From Forficula auricularia (taxonomy: Eukaryota > Arthropoda > Insecta > Dermaptera > Forficulidae): a DNA stretch of 64,000 nucleotides. The stretch lies in the NCBI GenBank assembly GCA_024734495.1, contig JALMQS010000828.1, positions 4,141,101 to 4,205,100 on the forward strand. The letters are read 5' to 3'. The translations under genes were made by a program, and so were the position numbers. Positions 11,985 to 21,958 of the stretch are shown in pieces. Position 1 is the stretch's first letter; the number at the start of each line of letters is the position of its first letter. The notes beneath the pieces are model-generated. The model was not told where the DNA came from, made no database searches, and worked only from the letters and a program-made list of their open reading frames with translations.

Positions 11985-12675
11985 ACCAAATAAAAATAAG
12001 CTGGCGTGTTCTGATGTGGCCATACACTTGGCTTTACCATACAACCTGGCCCCTAAAATTATTTATAATCATGTAGGGGGGGGGTTAGTTTTTGCATTTT
12101 TATACTTCTGCTGCCCCACTGATTATGTATACAAAATTTGGTTGAGTTTGGTCAAATGGCCTAGATATTAATTTATTGACCCTGAACCCCCCTCCCCTAT
12201 TTCGGGCGGTTAGTTTTTGCATTTTTAGACTTCTGGGGTGCACTGATTATGTATACAAAATTTGGTTGAGTTTGGTCAAATGCCCTAGATTTTTAATTTT
12301 TATCCCCCCTCCACCCCCCTTAATTTTGGGTCGATATGCACCAAAATCTAATCAGCTCTTAAGCTTAATGGACCAAAACTACGTGTGAAATTTGGTTTCG
12401 ATATTCACACTAGTTTTTGAGCTAGATCGTCCACAAAATCTGGTAACGCACATACTAACTAACTAACTAACAGACATTTTGACAAAACAATTATTATCCC
12501 AAAAAATACAATTTTTTCGATGTTCACCTATTAGAGCTTTTGTGTAGACCGAAATGCCATGGTTTCGCTCAATTTTTTTAATCAAAATAGTTTAAGCCGT
12601 TTTTTAGATATTTCGAAAAAAAGAAGGAAAAAACCCACTTATCATGCACGATTACAATACTTGACCATACCCTGT
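11985..12675 (+). repeat. Inverted arm A (partner at 15241-15845)
   Basis: Inverted copy of 15241-15845: both contain TACCATACAACCTGGCCCC, ATTATTTATAATCATGTA, CCATGG near AATTTTTTTAATCAAAATAG, and end in GACCATACCCTG. It holds two tandem modules (about 12088-12185 and 12210-12310), each carrying TATACAAAATTTGGTTGAG. The same module occurs in the palindromic element at 60829-61502. The translated phrase YKIWLSLVK seen in several short frames is a consequence of this DNA repeat. An ACTA microsatellite lies at 12452-12470. Confidence 0.75.
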
Positions 12676-13342
12676 ATGGTAAAGTAATAATATGTATCTT
12701 ATAAATCGATATTTATTTTTTAAGTAATTTATATTTTTTCATCAGAGAAATTAAATAATTTGAAATATTCGAGAAAACATTTTTATCCGCCAACACGTCT
12801 CAACATGTCCATGCGTGTCTCGACTCGTTTGAAATATTCTCGACTTTTTATCTTTAAAAAATCTATTAAATATTTGTAATTGGAAATAAGCAAAACGGGA
12901 AATTCTAGATCATTTGCGTACTAATACTATCTAATGCAGGCCTGGCCAACCTGAATTTCACCGCGTGCTGTCAAATTTGTTATTTCATTGACATTTTTGC
13001 TTATAAATTGCTTATAAATAGTTTCTAATTCATTTTTACTATAAGATTCTAGGGCAGAAAAGTATTGTCTTAAATTTTCGTTTAAGCTTTTATAATCACA
13101 ATTCAACTACTGTGGATTATTACAATAGACTACCAATCGCGTTGTCCAGGAATCGATAGCATTGGTTGGAACATTTTCATTGATGACGAAATTAAACCAC
13201 TAGCAAGATGAATGCAATATTTTAAGTAAATTATTGTATATTCCCTGTTTGATTCCCTTATTGATCATTAATGATAATGAGAATTAAATCAGGTATCTAT
13301 AATTAAATTTAAATCCGCTTTGGTTTTTCTCAAATTTTCATT
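12676..13342. other. Intergenic, with a hAT-like end at ~12938
   Basis: CAGGCCTGGCCAACCT at about 12938 resembles a hAT left end; no right end identified. Otherwise A+T-rich with nothing recognised. Confidence 0.35.
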
Positions 13343-13856
13343 GCCTCCACACACTACCGATTTTTGATCGGCAAACAGTTTAATCAGGAGCATAGTTACT
13401 ATGAAGACTATAATGAGTGCACACACCCAACGATTTAGAATCGACCAATAAAAAAATTTAATAAGTTTCCCGATTCTTTTTACATTAAAAAATCTGCCAA
13501 CTATCGGCCGACAGCTTAATCAGTTTATGGCGTAATATAGATAGGTACTATTCGAGCGCGCACACTAGGCGACTGTTTAGTCGGTGACTTAACTCAGATT
13601 AGTTTAACAATTTGATTAAAACTAGATATACTAATAAGAAATTTAAAAGCCTTGGTGCGTAGTGGATATGTTAATTTTTTAATAAACTAGATATACTCAA
13701 GCAAAAAACTTTTTTGGGTATTCTAGAAGTTTTGAATGAAGTCTGTAAGCTTTCTTTGCAATACTCTATCACTGTAATATGGGATGCACCCAATATTCTC
13801 CCTTTCTCTTTTCCAATATTTTCTTCGTCTATTTAATATTAATATATAAGTGTTCT

Positions 13857-13880
13857 GGAGCACCGAGCGATGCTCGGTAA
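13857..13880. other. Short GC-rich hairpin
   Basis: ACCGAGCGATGCTCGGT can form a 7-bp stem with a 3-base loop. A related but broken word (ACCAACCGATGCACGGT) lies at about 55134. The role is unknown. Confidence 0.45.
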
Positions 13881-13891
13881 CTTTTTACCTC

Positions 13892-14075
13892 TAAATAGCT
13901 TAAGTTTCAAATTTCAAGGCTCTGCGACTTACCGAAGACGATATATGAATGATTAAAATATTTATTTTACGACACTCCTAATTTACACCCCTTCCTTTAT
14001 TTCAATCGGATTAAAATCTATAGACGACTAATAATTCATGACATTTGATAAGTACACCAGTTTTTAAAAAATTGT
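13892..14075. repeat. Dispersed repeat, copy 2
   Basis: Direct partner of 14285-14510 and of 2735-2960. Shared words: AAGTTTCAAATTTCAAG, GATTAAAATATTTATTTT, TTCCTTTATTTCAAT. No coding content. Confidence 0.7.
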
Positions 14076-14284
14076 TTGTGCAAGAACGAAAAATCTTTCA
14101 TGTAAATGTCCACTTATGGTCTTCCGATTTCAACCAAAATCTTGCTGAAGGCGTTCTATTCTATATCGAGCTTAAGTTTCGAATTTGGTAGCTCTGAGAT
14201 TTATGGTTGAGAAACGCAGGGAGGTACATTCTTCGTACGTAAACATCAACTTCCGGTATTTCTATTTTTCCCATAATCTTGTAG

Positions 14285-14510
14285 CCTCTAGATAGTTTAA
14301 GTTTCAAATTTCAAGACTCTGGGACTTACCAAAGACGAGATATGAACGATTAAAATATTTATTTTGCGACATGACTAATTTACACCCCCTTCCTTTATTT
14401 CAATTGGATTAAAAATTTGCACAACTAATAACTCATGATGCTTGATAAATACACCAATTTTTAGCGAAATCGTTAAAGCCGTTTTTCGAGAACCCGATTG
14501 GATATATATT
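14285..14510. repeat. Dispersed repeat, copy 3
   Basis: Same orientation as copy 2, about 390 bases downstream, diverged at scattered positions. It ends in AAAGCCGTTTTTCGAGAACC, the sort of phrase common at the ends of insect interspersed repeats. Confidence 0.7.
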
Positions 14511-14662
14511 TATACATACAAGAATTGCTAATTTAATAATAACATGTCTTTCTCACAGTCTTTATCAATAGTTTGGCCATATACGAGGTCGAAGTGCTGG
14601 AATACAGGCCAATTCGACTATGTGCGGCCGATCGTTAAGTCTGTAGTGTGCGGGGGCCCTAA

Positions 14663-15240
14663 AAAGATTCAGTCTTTGTTTCTTTCATATATAATTAATG
14701 TAAAGTTGCATAAATGTAATTACCTGATATATTTGAAATTTTATTACAAAGTATTATCTTGGTAGTAATATATGAATAAGTTAATGCGCAGAGCGTGAGC
14801 AACGGATGAACTCGAAAGATGGACCAACGGGAATGACTATCTGGCCATCAAAAGAGAGAAAGTAATGGAAATAAAAAGAAATCTCAAGCCTTAAGAGGTT
14901 GGAATAAGAAAATCAGAGAAGATGCGCTGTCCGAAAATGGCCTGAGAACAACCCTTGACCTGGAATGTCAGATATACACAAGCAGAAAAGATTAAGGCAC
15001 AAAGTGATAGATGAATTTTTATTCTAATACAAATATAAGTTTTTCAAATATTTTATTTATTTAGTCGAAATATTCAAGATAAATAATAAAATAATGAAAA
15101 ATAAATTACTTCTGAATGTAATAAAAACATAAAGAGATCAACAATTTACCAAAGTAAGTTGAGAAATTAAAGAAAAATATGGAAAATTTTACAAGACTGT
15201 TAGCTTTTTGAAACTATTGCAATTTAGAATTTTTAACTTT
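14663..15240. other. No recognisable gene
   Basis: Nothing recognised; no open frame with family resemblance. Confidence 0.4.
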
Positions 15241-15845
15241 ACCAGGGTATGGTCAAGCATTGTAATCGTGCATGAAAAAAGTGATATTTTCCTTCTTTTT
15301 TTCAAAAGATCTCAAAAACGGTTGAAACTATTTTGATTAAAAAAATTGAGCTAAACCATGGCATTTTCCTCTACAAAAAGCTCCCACAAGTGAAAATTAT
15401 ATTTTTCGAGAGATAACAATTGTTTTGTCAAAATGTCTCGTTAAGCTCTATCTGGTTGCCTGGTTGTTCGGTTGTCCGGTTGTACGGTTTTCTGGTTGTC
15501 CGTTAGTCTATGCGTTACCAAATTTTTGTGGACGAGCTAGCTCAAAAACTAGTATGAATATCGAAACCAAATTACACACGTAGTTTTGGACCATTGAGAT
15601 TAAGAGCTGATTAGATTTTGGTGCATATTGACCCAAAATTAAGGGGGGTAGAGGGGGTTAAAAATTAAAAATCTAGGCCGTTTGAGCAAACTCAACAAAT
15701 TTTGTATACATAATCGGTGGGACACCAGAAGTATAAAAATGCAAAAACTAACCCTCCCCCTCCCTACATGATTATAAATAATTTTAGGGGCCAGGTTGTA
15801 TGGTAAAGTCAAGTGGATGGCCACATCAAAGCACGTCAGCTTATT
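15241..15845 (-). repeat. Inverted arm B (partner at 11985-12675)
   Basis: Begins ACCAGGGTATGGTCAAGC and ends in the complement of the start of arm A. It carries one TATACAAAATTTG module instead of two, and a run of short CGGTTGTCCGGTTGT-like repeats at 15433-15500. The outer ends of the two arms face each other across a 2.6-kb spacer. The pair is therefore two outward-facing half elements, not one element with terminal repeats. Confidence 0.75.
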
Positions 15846-15984
15846 TTGTCAGCCAACAGTATGAGTGAGAAACTTAGCACAAATATAGGGCTTATTAGTA
15901 AAAAACATGTGCCTAATTTCATAAGCCTCACAGGTTCAAGTGCTCCTATATTAATATATTCATTCAATATGTATTATTTATATA

Positions 15985-16060
15985 CGAGCTTTTCGTGCGT
16001 GCCTTCGGCACGCCCTCGAAGCTCGGCCCTCCGGGCTGGTGCCCTGGCGGGCAGCGTCTC
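15985..16060. other. GC-rich double-hairpin module
   Basis: A GC-rich island in A+T-rich DNA with the self-complementary words GTGCCTTCGGCAC and GGCCCTCCGGGCTGG, giving two adjacent short stems. GC-rich modules of similar style lie at 16786-16875, 17118-17150 and 17840-17900. Function unknown. Confidence 0.5.
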
Positions 16061-16139
16061 GGTCCAAAAATTTTATTTCTCTTAAAAAACCACACTCCAA
16101 ATGTATACCGGTAAACTATCGAAAATACATCGTCTCTTA

Positions 16140-16700
16140 AAAGTTTCGCCTCTTTAACTTTTGAATGGCGGGGGGGGGGGGGGGGAATAATGATCAATAT
16201 ATTTAATGTTTCTTAATTTAAAATGAATTGGAGTCTTTCATTTCAAAATTCGAGTCCAAATTAGAATTATATTTCAAATTTGCCTCGTTAATTAATATAT
16301 ATTTAATGTTTCTTAATTTAAAATCTATTGGTGTTTTTTCATTTTCATTCGAGTTCAAATGAATACAATATTATCTCGACACAAAGTCCAAATCAAAAAT
16401 ATATAGTTTTAGTAACAGAAATCAAGATACAAATATTATTATTGCATTGGTGTAATCGCTAGAGCTGATGACCATAGTTCAAGAGTTCGTCGGTTCGATT
16501 CTAGGCAAGAGCGTAATTTTTTTTAAAGAAAATTCTCTCAGCGTTGTTACAAATTAATCTAGACAAATATATATAGTATATTGGGAAAATGCATATATTT
16601 GTGTTGGACGTTGAGAGAGAGGTGTTTCAAATGTGTGTGGGTGTGTGTGTATGTTGTATGCAATTAAAAGTAAATCATGGACCTACTTAAAATATTTTTA
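16140..16700 (+). repeat. tRNA-like interspersed repeat, copy 1
   Basis: Resembles 55560-55930: both carry TTTAATGTTTCTTAATTTAAA-type words, ATATTTCAAATTTGCCTC, and a tRNA-like promoter block followed by a T run. An 18-base G run lies at 16169-16186. Two sub-blocks around 16195 and 16300 repeat TATATTTAATGTTTCTTAAT. SINE-like, but no 3' tail or target duplication was fixed. Confidence 0.5.
16465..16530 (+). promoter_or_regulatory. Pol III-type A and B boxes (tRNA-like)
   Basis: TGGTGTAATCG fits the degenerate A box and GGTTCGATTCT the B box of tRNA genes, about 45 bases apart. A cloverleaf cannot be closed (no matching acceptor arms), so this is a tRNA-derived promoter, not a tRNA gene. Confidence 0.5.
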
Positions 16701-16785
16701 CACTTGAATAGTTAGTCATTCAAAATTTAGTCATTTATGAATATAACTGTAAAATAAGAAGTTGATTATATAAATAACTAAGTGC

Positions 16786-16875
16786 AAGGCCCGCCTTTGG
16801 GTGCCCTCTTGCTAGCCAGGGGGTCACGCCCCCTGGACCCCCACCCCTCTAAGGGGGCAAGCTTGAATTGGCCGC
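16786..16875. other. GC-rich hairpin module
   Basis: Contains CCAGGGGGTCACGCCCCCTGG, a near-perfect palindrome, followed by CTAAGGGGGCAAGC. Composition is very unlike its surroundings. No gene seen. Confidence 0.5.
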
Positions 16876-16945
16876 TGCTCCCCCTTCCCCAAATGCTATA
16901 TAAAAACAAGTAAAGTATAATAAAAAATAGTAAATAGTAATAATA

Positions 16946-17024
16946 TAGTGAGAATATATGTAAATAAATTAAACGCTTCGTCCGGTAGATATAACAATGC
17001 TTTTTCTTATTAAAAAACAGCCAT
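16946..17024 (+). repeat. Direct repeat of the start of the 17164 ORF
   Basis: About 75 bases repeat at 17157-17230 with around ten substitutions (shared: GTAAATAAATTAAACGCT, GGTAGATATAA, AATGCTTTTTCT). In the same frame both copies read VNKLNA and GRYNNAFS. This first copy runs into stops soon after. Confidence 0.6.
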
Positions 17025-17163
17025 ATGATTTTATAGCGTCAGGAATAAATAATCTAAATTTTAACACCATTGTATTTTAAAATTACATGATAAAAAATGT
17101 ACCGCTTCTTAAAATTTGCCGAAGGGGGAACGTGCCCCGACCCTGGCATAATCTGTACGTATA

Positions 17164-17514
17164 ATGAGAATATTGGTAAATAAATTAAACGCTCCAACCG
17201 GTAGATATAATAATGCTTTTTCTGCTAAATTTATTCCTAATTTGAAAGCTGAAAGGTTTTTATCTTTTAACAAATATATAATTGAAGTCTTAACAAATTG
17301 GATAGATTTTCTATCCGACCTTCGTACGCATAGATATAAAATATTCTTTCGAAATTCAATAAGCAAAGACAGAAAAGGCACGCCTGTGATTAGATTTTCT
17401 TTTAAAAGAAGCCATCGTCGACTTAAATGGTTCTCCCTCTTTTTCTTCCATTCAAGGGCTGCCTGGGCTCTGTTTTTAAATATTCGGAGAACGTGGTGTC
17501 GTCCTATTAAATAG
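17164..17514 (+). CDS. Unrecognised 116-residue ORF
   Basis: Frame from ATG 17164 to stop 17514. It is basic and aromatic-rich, with a hydrophobic stretch WFSLFFF near residues 90-95, no signal peptide, no metal-binding cluster and no known domain. Its first 20 codons are duplicated 211 bases upstream. It is preceded by a GC-rich segment (17118-17150) and followed by more unrecognised sequence. It may be a short remnant of an element-borne gene, or chance. An overlapping minus-strand frame (17109-17381) is equally unrecognised, so coding status is open. Confidence 0.25.
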   Translation: MRILVNKLNAPTGRYNNAFSAKFIPNLKAERFLSFNKYIIEVLTNWIDFLSDLRTHRYKIFFRNSISKDRKGTPVIRFSFKRSHRRLKWFSLFFFHSRAAWALFLNIRRTWCRPIK

Positions 17515-18224
17515 CGTGATCGAGTCAGACCAATATTAAAGGAGTTAATGTTGTGTGGACTCGCGTAGCTATTGTCATAGATTATTCTTCCATTACGAGA
17601 GTCGCACGTGACGCAGTTGTTGGATTAAACCTTGGTTATGGGAACTTCTCATTTTTTTTTAAATGCTTGCACAACGGGTACACACATTTCTCTCTCTGAA
17701 CAAACATACCGCCAATAAAATTATTATTAGCTTTTTTTATATCAAAAAATTGTAATTAAGACTTATATGATTATTTACTAACATTTTTCAAAGCTTTTAT
17801 TGATATTTTTTAATATATATATAAACTAGCTGCGACTGCTGCGAGTCTCACCTTAGGCGGGCGTCTTTCTTGGCAGGGGCTTCGCCTCAATCACTGATCT
17901 AATCAGGGCCGTCAGATGGGTGAAATTTATATATGAGCGGTTTATTCTGAAAGTGGCATAAGATCAATTTTGAAAAAAAAATGTATTAATGCGATCAGTT
18001 TTACCTAGACACGTCTCATATGTCTTCTTTTCATGTTCATAATATCACAATCAATGGAGTACAATACCCTCATGAATTTCTCAAAATAAATATATCAAAA
18101 AACAGGCTGAGGCGTGGTCACTTCCTTATTTTAATAAATCATTACACAAAAAGTATTGGCAATATCGATTTAATTATTTTTTCTGCAAACAGGAGTAGAT
18201 TTAAAGTTTTATTTCATTAGGGTT
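17515..18224. other. Unrecognised; GC-rich module at 17840-17900
   Basis: Includes CTAGCTGCGACTGCTGCGAG (17826) and GGCAGGGGCTTCGCCTC (17871), similar in style to the GC-rich modules upstream. A 66-residue frame at 18020-18220 has no family resemblance. Confidence 0.4.
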
Positions 18225-18455
18225 TTAAAAACGACATCTCCAAGGTGGCCTCCGTCCTCGTCAATACACTGAGATAGCCGAATTTTGAAATTTCTGTTCC
18301 TTTTTTTCAGCATATCTGTGGCTATGTCGGCAATAGCAGCACGAATATTCTCCATCAAAGGACCCTTAGACGATTTTTGAAAACCAAAGATTTAAGGTAG
18401 CCCCGCAGGAAATAGTCACAGGGGGCTAAATCTAGCGATCGCGTTGGGCACTGAA
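18225..18455 (-). pseudogene. Mariner transposase C-terminal relic
   Basis: On the minus strand, reading from about 18455 downwards, one frame gives RSLDLAPCDYFLRGYLKSL. This corresponds to the third catalytic Asp block and following Trp/Gly motif of mariner transposases (compare DLTPLDYFLWGY in the intact copy at 25.4 kb). After a frame change it continues ENIRAAIADIATDML and LSQCIDEDGGH. Stops and frame changes make it non-functional. Only the last ~75 codons are left, and no inverted end was identified. Confidence 0.75.
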
Positions 18456-18940
18456 GATCCCCCCTAAGAGAGATGAACCGATCGGGAAAGAGATTCATGG
18501 AAGTTCATGCCGTGCAAGAAGATAAGGAGGAAAAGCTAAGCCTGAAAAGTAGGAGTGGGGTGTCTCCAGTTAGGATAGGGCATAGAGTAATAAAGAGTGG
18601 AAGACTCCATAAAGAGCCAATGTATTTTAGCTTATACTTACGAGTTACAGAGCTCTCTGGCGAGACCAGGGCAAGATTGGGCAATAACATGGCGGGAATC
18701 GCTCTTTTCGGTGCAAATTTTGGTTACGTCACAAACAGGTAGTGGATGGTTCAAAATAGTTTATCAAGAGTAAAAAAATGCGCTTATATTATATATATTT
18801 ATAACACAAATGTTATGTATCTTTTATCTATGACAAAGGCTTTGAATGTTCTCTGATCTTTGGATAGCTCTTAAGAACTAAGTATTTTCGCCCTGGAGTC
18901 GCTAGAGAGTGGTTTTCGATATACGGTAGCCTTCCACTCT
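18456..18940. other. No recognisable gene
   Basis: Two overlapping short frames (18473-18742 plus, 18505-18690 minus) have no recognisable domain. Confidence 0.4.
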
Positions 18941-19130
18941 ATATTACTCTATGGGACAGGCATTTCCCCTCCATTTTTGCGCCAAACTTGGTCAAAGGCC
19001 TTTGAAATATCCAGAGCTACTGCGAGAGTCTCTTTCCTGATCTCTAGAGTTTCGTTTCGGGTATGAGTTATCACACGTTAGGATGTCGCCTGTGAACCTG
19101 TAGGTACGCTCTGACTCTATAATATGGCAT
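18941..19130 (-). pseudogene. Non-LTR reverse transcriptase scrap (motif A)
   Basis: The minus strand around 18990-19050 reads ETLAVALDISKAFDQVW, the motif A block (catalytic Asp in ALDISKAFD) of non-LTR reverse transcriptases of the Jockey/CR1/I kind. Flanking frames are broken by stops and shifts, and no endonuclease or later RT motifs are found nearby. Relic of an inactive LINE. Confidence 0.65.
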
Positions 19131-19303
19131 AGCCTTACAATTTCAATAAAAAATATTCACTGGATTTTTGAAGAGGAAGTTCTACATCTAGAGCCCAAAA
19201 TTTAATTAGTTCTACGCATTGAAAATACTAATATTGTATCACAAAAACGTACTTTCTACGCCTTTAAGTCGGACACACAAACATAAAAAAACACGGTGGA
19301 AAA
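19131..19303. other. No recognisable gene
   Basis: Nothing recognised. Confidence 0.4.
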
Positions 19304-19468
19304 CGAGGGGTGAATCGCGATTGGAAATAGATGTACACGTCTTTGGAATTATGTGGAATTATTTTGGAATTCATTAGATAATGCCCCTTCATCTATTGTC
19401 TTCTACTTGGAAATGAAAATAGAAGTGGAAGTAGGTGTACACGATATTAGGTCGCCGTTCACCCCTCG
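19304..19468. mobile_element. 165-bp hAT-type MITE, second copy
   Basis: Ends CGAGGGGTGAATCGCGA and TCGCCGTTCACCCCTCG; same interior as 11083-11248. No clear target duplication remains (GTGGAAAA against GTTGGTTG). Confidence 0.8.
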
Positions 19469-20640
19469 GTTGGTTGATGGTATTTTCATTTTTTACTTAG
19501 ATATTTTAACGCATATAATGGGTTTTTTTTCAGGAATTGAACACTAAAGCTGCCCGACTTTACCGGTTTACCTCCCGCCGTACCGAGTAACATCGATTAT
19601 TATTTCTTACTAATTTGATATTCATAATCTTCCATTAATTTATAATAATTTTAATTTGAAATAGATATATAATAGAATATGGAAAATTTGAATGTGTTAT
19701 TAGCACTAAGCATTTGAAAATTAAAATCATTTCCCAAAGGAGCTATGTAAATTAATGTGAATGAGTGAATGGTAAATACGTTTATAAATTTCAAATGAAT
19801 TTTCCAAATAAAAAGCCGGAGAATTAGTGGTGTCAAAATACTCCTGAGCTCTCGTCTCCAAGAGCTATATTCCATTTTAAGCTCGTTCTTAGACGTAACG
19901 TAAGTGGTTCGCTTTGGATAGTGAGTTGGTTGGTTGGTTAGCGAAGCAGCCAATAGCCTATAATGACGTTATTCGTGACGGGCTCATGCTTTGCATATGC
20001 ATGACCCATTTAAAAATTAAAAGCAAAAATACATGAAACGCGAGGGGCTTATTTGATGATGAAAATGAAAGAGCAGAAGAGTCATCATACTGCGCAAAAA
20101 CAGAAGGTTTTCACAAATCACCGCCAGCCACTTTCCCTCTCAAGGGTTTAAGAACCATTTGCCTCGCCCCCAACATATCGTCTGAATATTTGATAGGAAT
20201 TTCATTACTCATAAACATTCATAGTCTAGGAAATGAAAGTCATGCTTAGGAAAAAATGGGATTAAGTAAGAACATTCACCTATCTTGGCATTCAAGTAAC
20301 TAGTTGTAAAAACGTTAACTTGGAGAATGCCACCATCCACTTAAACTACCCAGAATTTTTCCTTATAGAACAACAAATAACCTCTTAAAACACCGAAGCT
20401 GCATTCGATAAATTAAATATTATGTTGATGAAACTGTGTTATCCGAATTTAGGATATTAGATAATATATAAAATAGAGGATGGGAGATAATAATAATAAC
20501 ATGTGTGCCTATTTCTTTTTGTTTATTTTTGAAATGATAACTTCTTTTTGGACGTTGATTTACTTTCGAATAAACGGAAGAGACCCCGCTCTTATTTTAT
20601 TAATTTATTTATTTTTAGTCCTGGGAAACTAAAGTTGATT
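19469..20640. other. No recognisable gene
   Basis: A 100-residue minus frame at 19651-19953 shows no family signature. Nothing else recognised. Confidence 0.4.
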
Positions 20641-20642
20641 TA

Positions 20643-21111
20643 GGGCCAGTTGTATGTCGGCATGTAAAGTCTTTGTTAAGTTGATAACGGTCAAACCTTA
20701 GTATTCCCCATGTGTCCGGGCAATCAGATGACACACACTTTCATCTGATTGGCCAACCGAACCAGGCACATGGTGAATACTAAGGTTTGACCGTTTGTTT
20801 ACTTAACAAAGACTTTACAAGCCGACACACAACTGGCCTTTTTGATAATGTCTTTTTTATCGAGCAGATTTGATACAATATATATACAGTTTCATCCCAA
20901 GACATGTGGGATTTTTATTTACAGGGTAGAATGAAAAAATCGTACATTGCCCTGCAAAGGGCATTCCCCGATATGGCTAATCGTAAATTTATTTATACAG
21001 TAAGCATTTGGGAAATTTTGGTCTATTGATTATTAGGTACGGTATTGGGGGTTTTTGGTTATTTTTATCTGGGAAAATGCTCAGGAAAAAAATTCAGTAT
21101 ACAACTGGCCC
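20643..21111. mobile_element. MITE with an internal hairpin and a third terminus
   Basis: Outer ends GGGCCAGTTGTAT and ATACAACTGGCCC are perfect inverted repeats flanked by TA on both sides (20641-20642, 21112-21113). Inside, 20643-20735 pairs with 20745-20838, which ends in a third related terminus CACAACTGGCC. Shared arm words are GTAAAGTCTTTGTTAAGT and CGGTCAAACCTTAGTATTC. Either two related elements are joined or one end was duplicated. The superfamily is uncertain (TA target, possibly Tc1/mariner- or Harbinger-like). Confidence 0.7.
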
Positions 21112-21281
21112 TAAGACAGAAGATATGTTGTATGATTATTGAACCAAGTAGTACAGTGGCTCCTAACCCACATGGGGATAAAATAGCAACTTGAAGTGGG
21201 TAATCAAACTAATTAATATTGGTTGACGGTATAACGGATTCAGTTTTTCCGCTACAGGGCAAGGCGAGGAGGGGTATTTTT

Positions 21282-21604
21282 AACCGACTTCAAAAAGGAG
21301 GAGGTTCTCTATTCGACTGAATTTTTTTTTTGTGTCTATGTTACCTCATATCTCCGCCAATTGTGAACCGATTTTGAAAAAAAAATTTGCATTGGGTTCA
21401 GTCTAGCTTCCGATTGGTCCCATTTTTTTTATTGGTATTAGACCTTTTTTGTTTCTTTGTTTAAGAACCGATTTCGATGATTCTTTTTTTATTGGAAAGG
21501 GGTATCTTAGGGATGGTGCCATGTTAATTTGGTAAAGTTCTGATGATATGATCACTATTAATAACATCACTAAAAAGAGAAAAATAAAAATAATTTTTAA
21601 GAAA
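21282..21604. repeat. Dispersed repeat fragment
   Basis: ACCGACTTCAAAAAGGAGG at about 21284 shares its first word with the arm ends of the next entry (ACCGACTTCAAAAAATT). The rest is A+T-rich with no gene. Confidence 0.45.
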
Positions 21605-21958
21605 AAAATAAAACCGACTTCAAAAAATTAAATGCAACAAATAAAATACACTAAAAGGTATAAAATAATTATTATCTTATTTAATTACAACTAAACGACG
21701 AAATATTAACATGAAATTACTTTTTGAAGTCGGTACCAAACAAACTATACCTATAAGCGAGCATACCCTCCAAAAGTACTAAGTAAGATCCGTCGAGTGC
21801 GATTCATAAAAGGTATATGTTTGGCACCGATTTCAAAAAGTAATTTCATGTTAATATTTCGTCGTTTAGTTGTAACTAAATAAGATAATAATTATTTTAT
21901 TTATACCTTTTAGTGTATTTTGTTTGTTGCATTTAATTTTTTGAAGTCGGTTTTATTT
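21605..21958. repeat. Inverted repeat with ~150-bp arms
   Basis: 21605-21756 pairs almost perfectly with 21806-21958. Shared words: AAAACCGACTTCAAAAAATT, ATTAACATGAAATTACTTTTTGAA (in part) and CAACTAAACGACGAAATATT. The spacer is about 50 bases. Arm identity is high, so formation or gene conversion was fairly recent. Confidence 0.8.

Larger units (their letters stand above)
13343..14662. mobile_element. Possible DNA element with imperfect inverted ends
   Basis: Left GCCTCCACACACTACCGA...GATCGGC and right GCCGATCGTT...GTAGTGTGCGGGGGCC are imperfect inverted ends. A related word GCGCACACTAGGCGAC lies at about 13556. No transposase is seen and no target duplication was settled, so the boundaries are tentative. 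Two copies of a dispersed repeat lie inside. Confidence 0.35.

Noticed and set aside
15985..16875. Bacterial or organellar contamination at the GC-rich modules
   Set aside because: No bacterial genes or ribosome sites; modules are short and embedded in typical A+T-rich repeats. Not excluded, but not supported.
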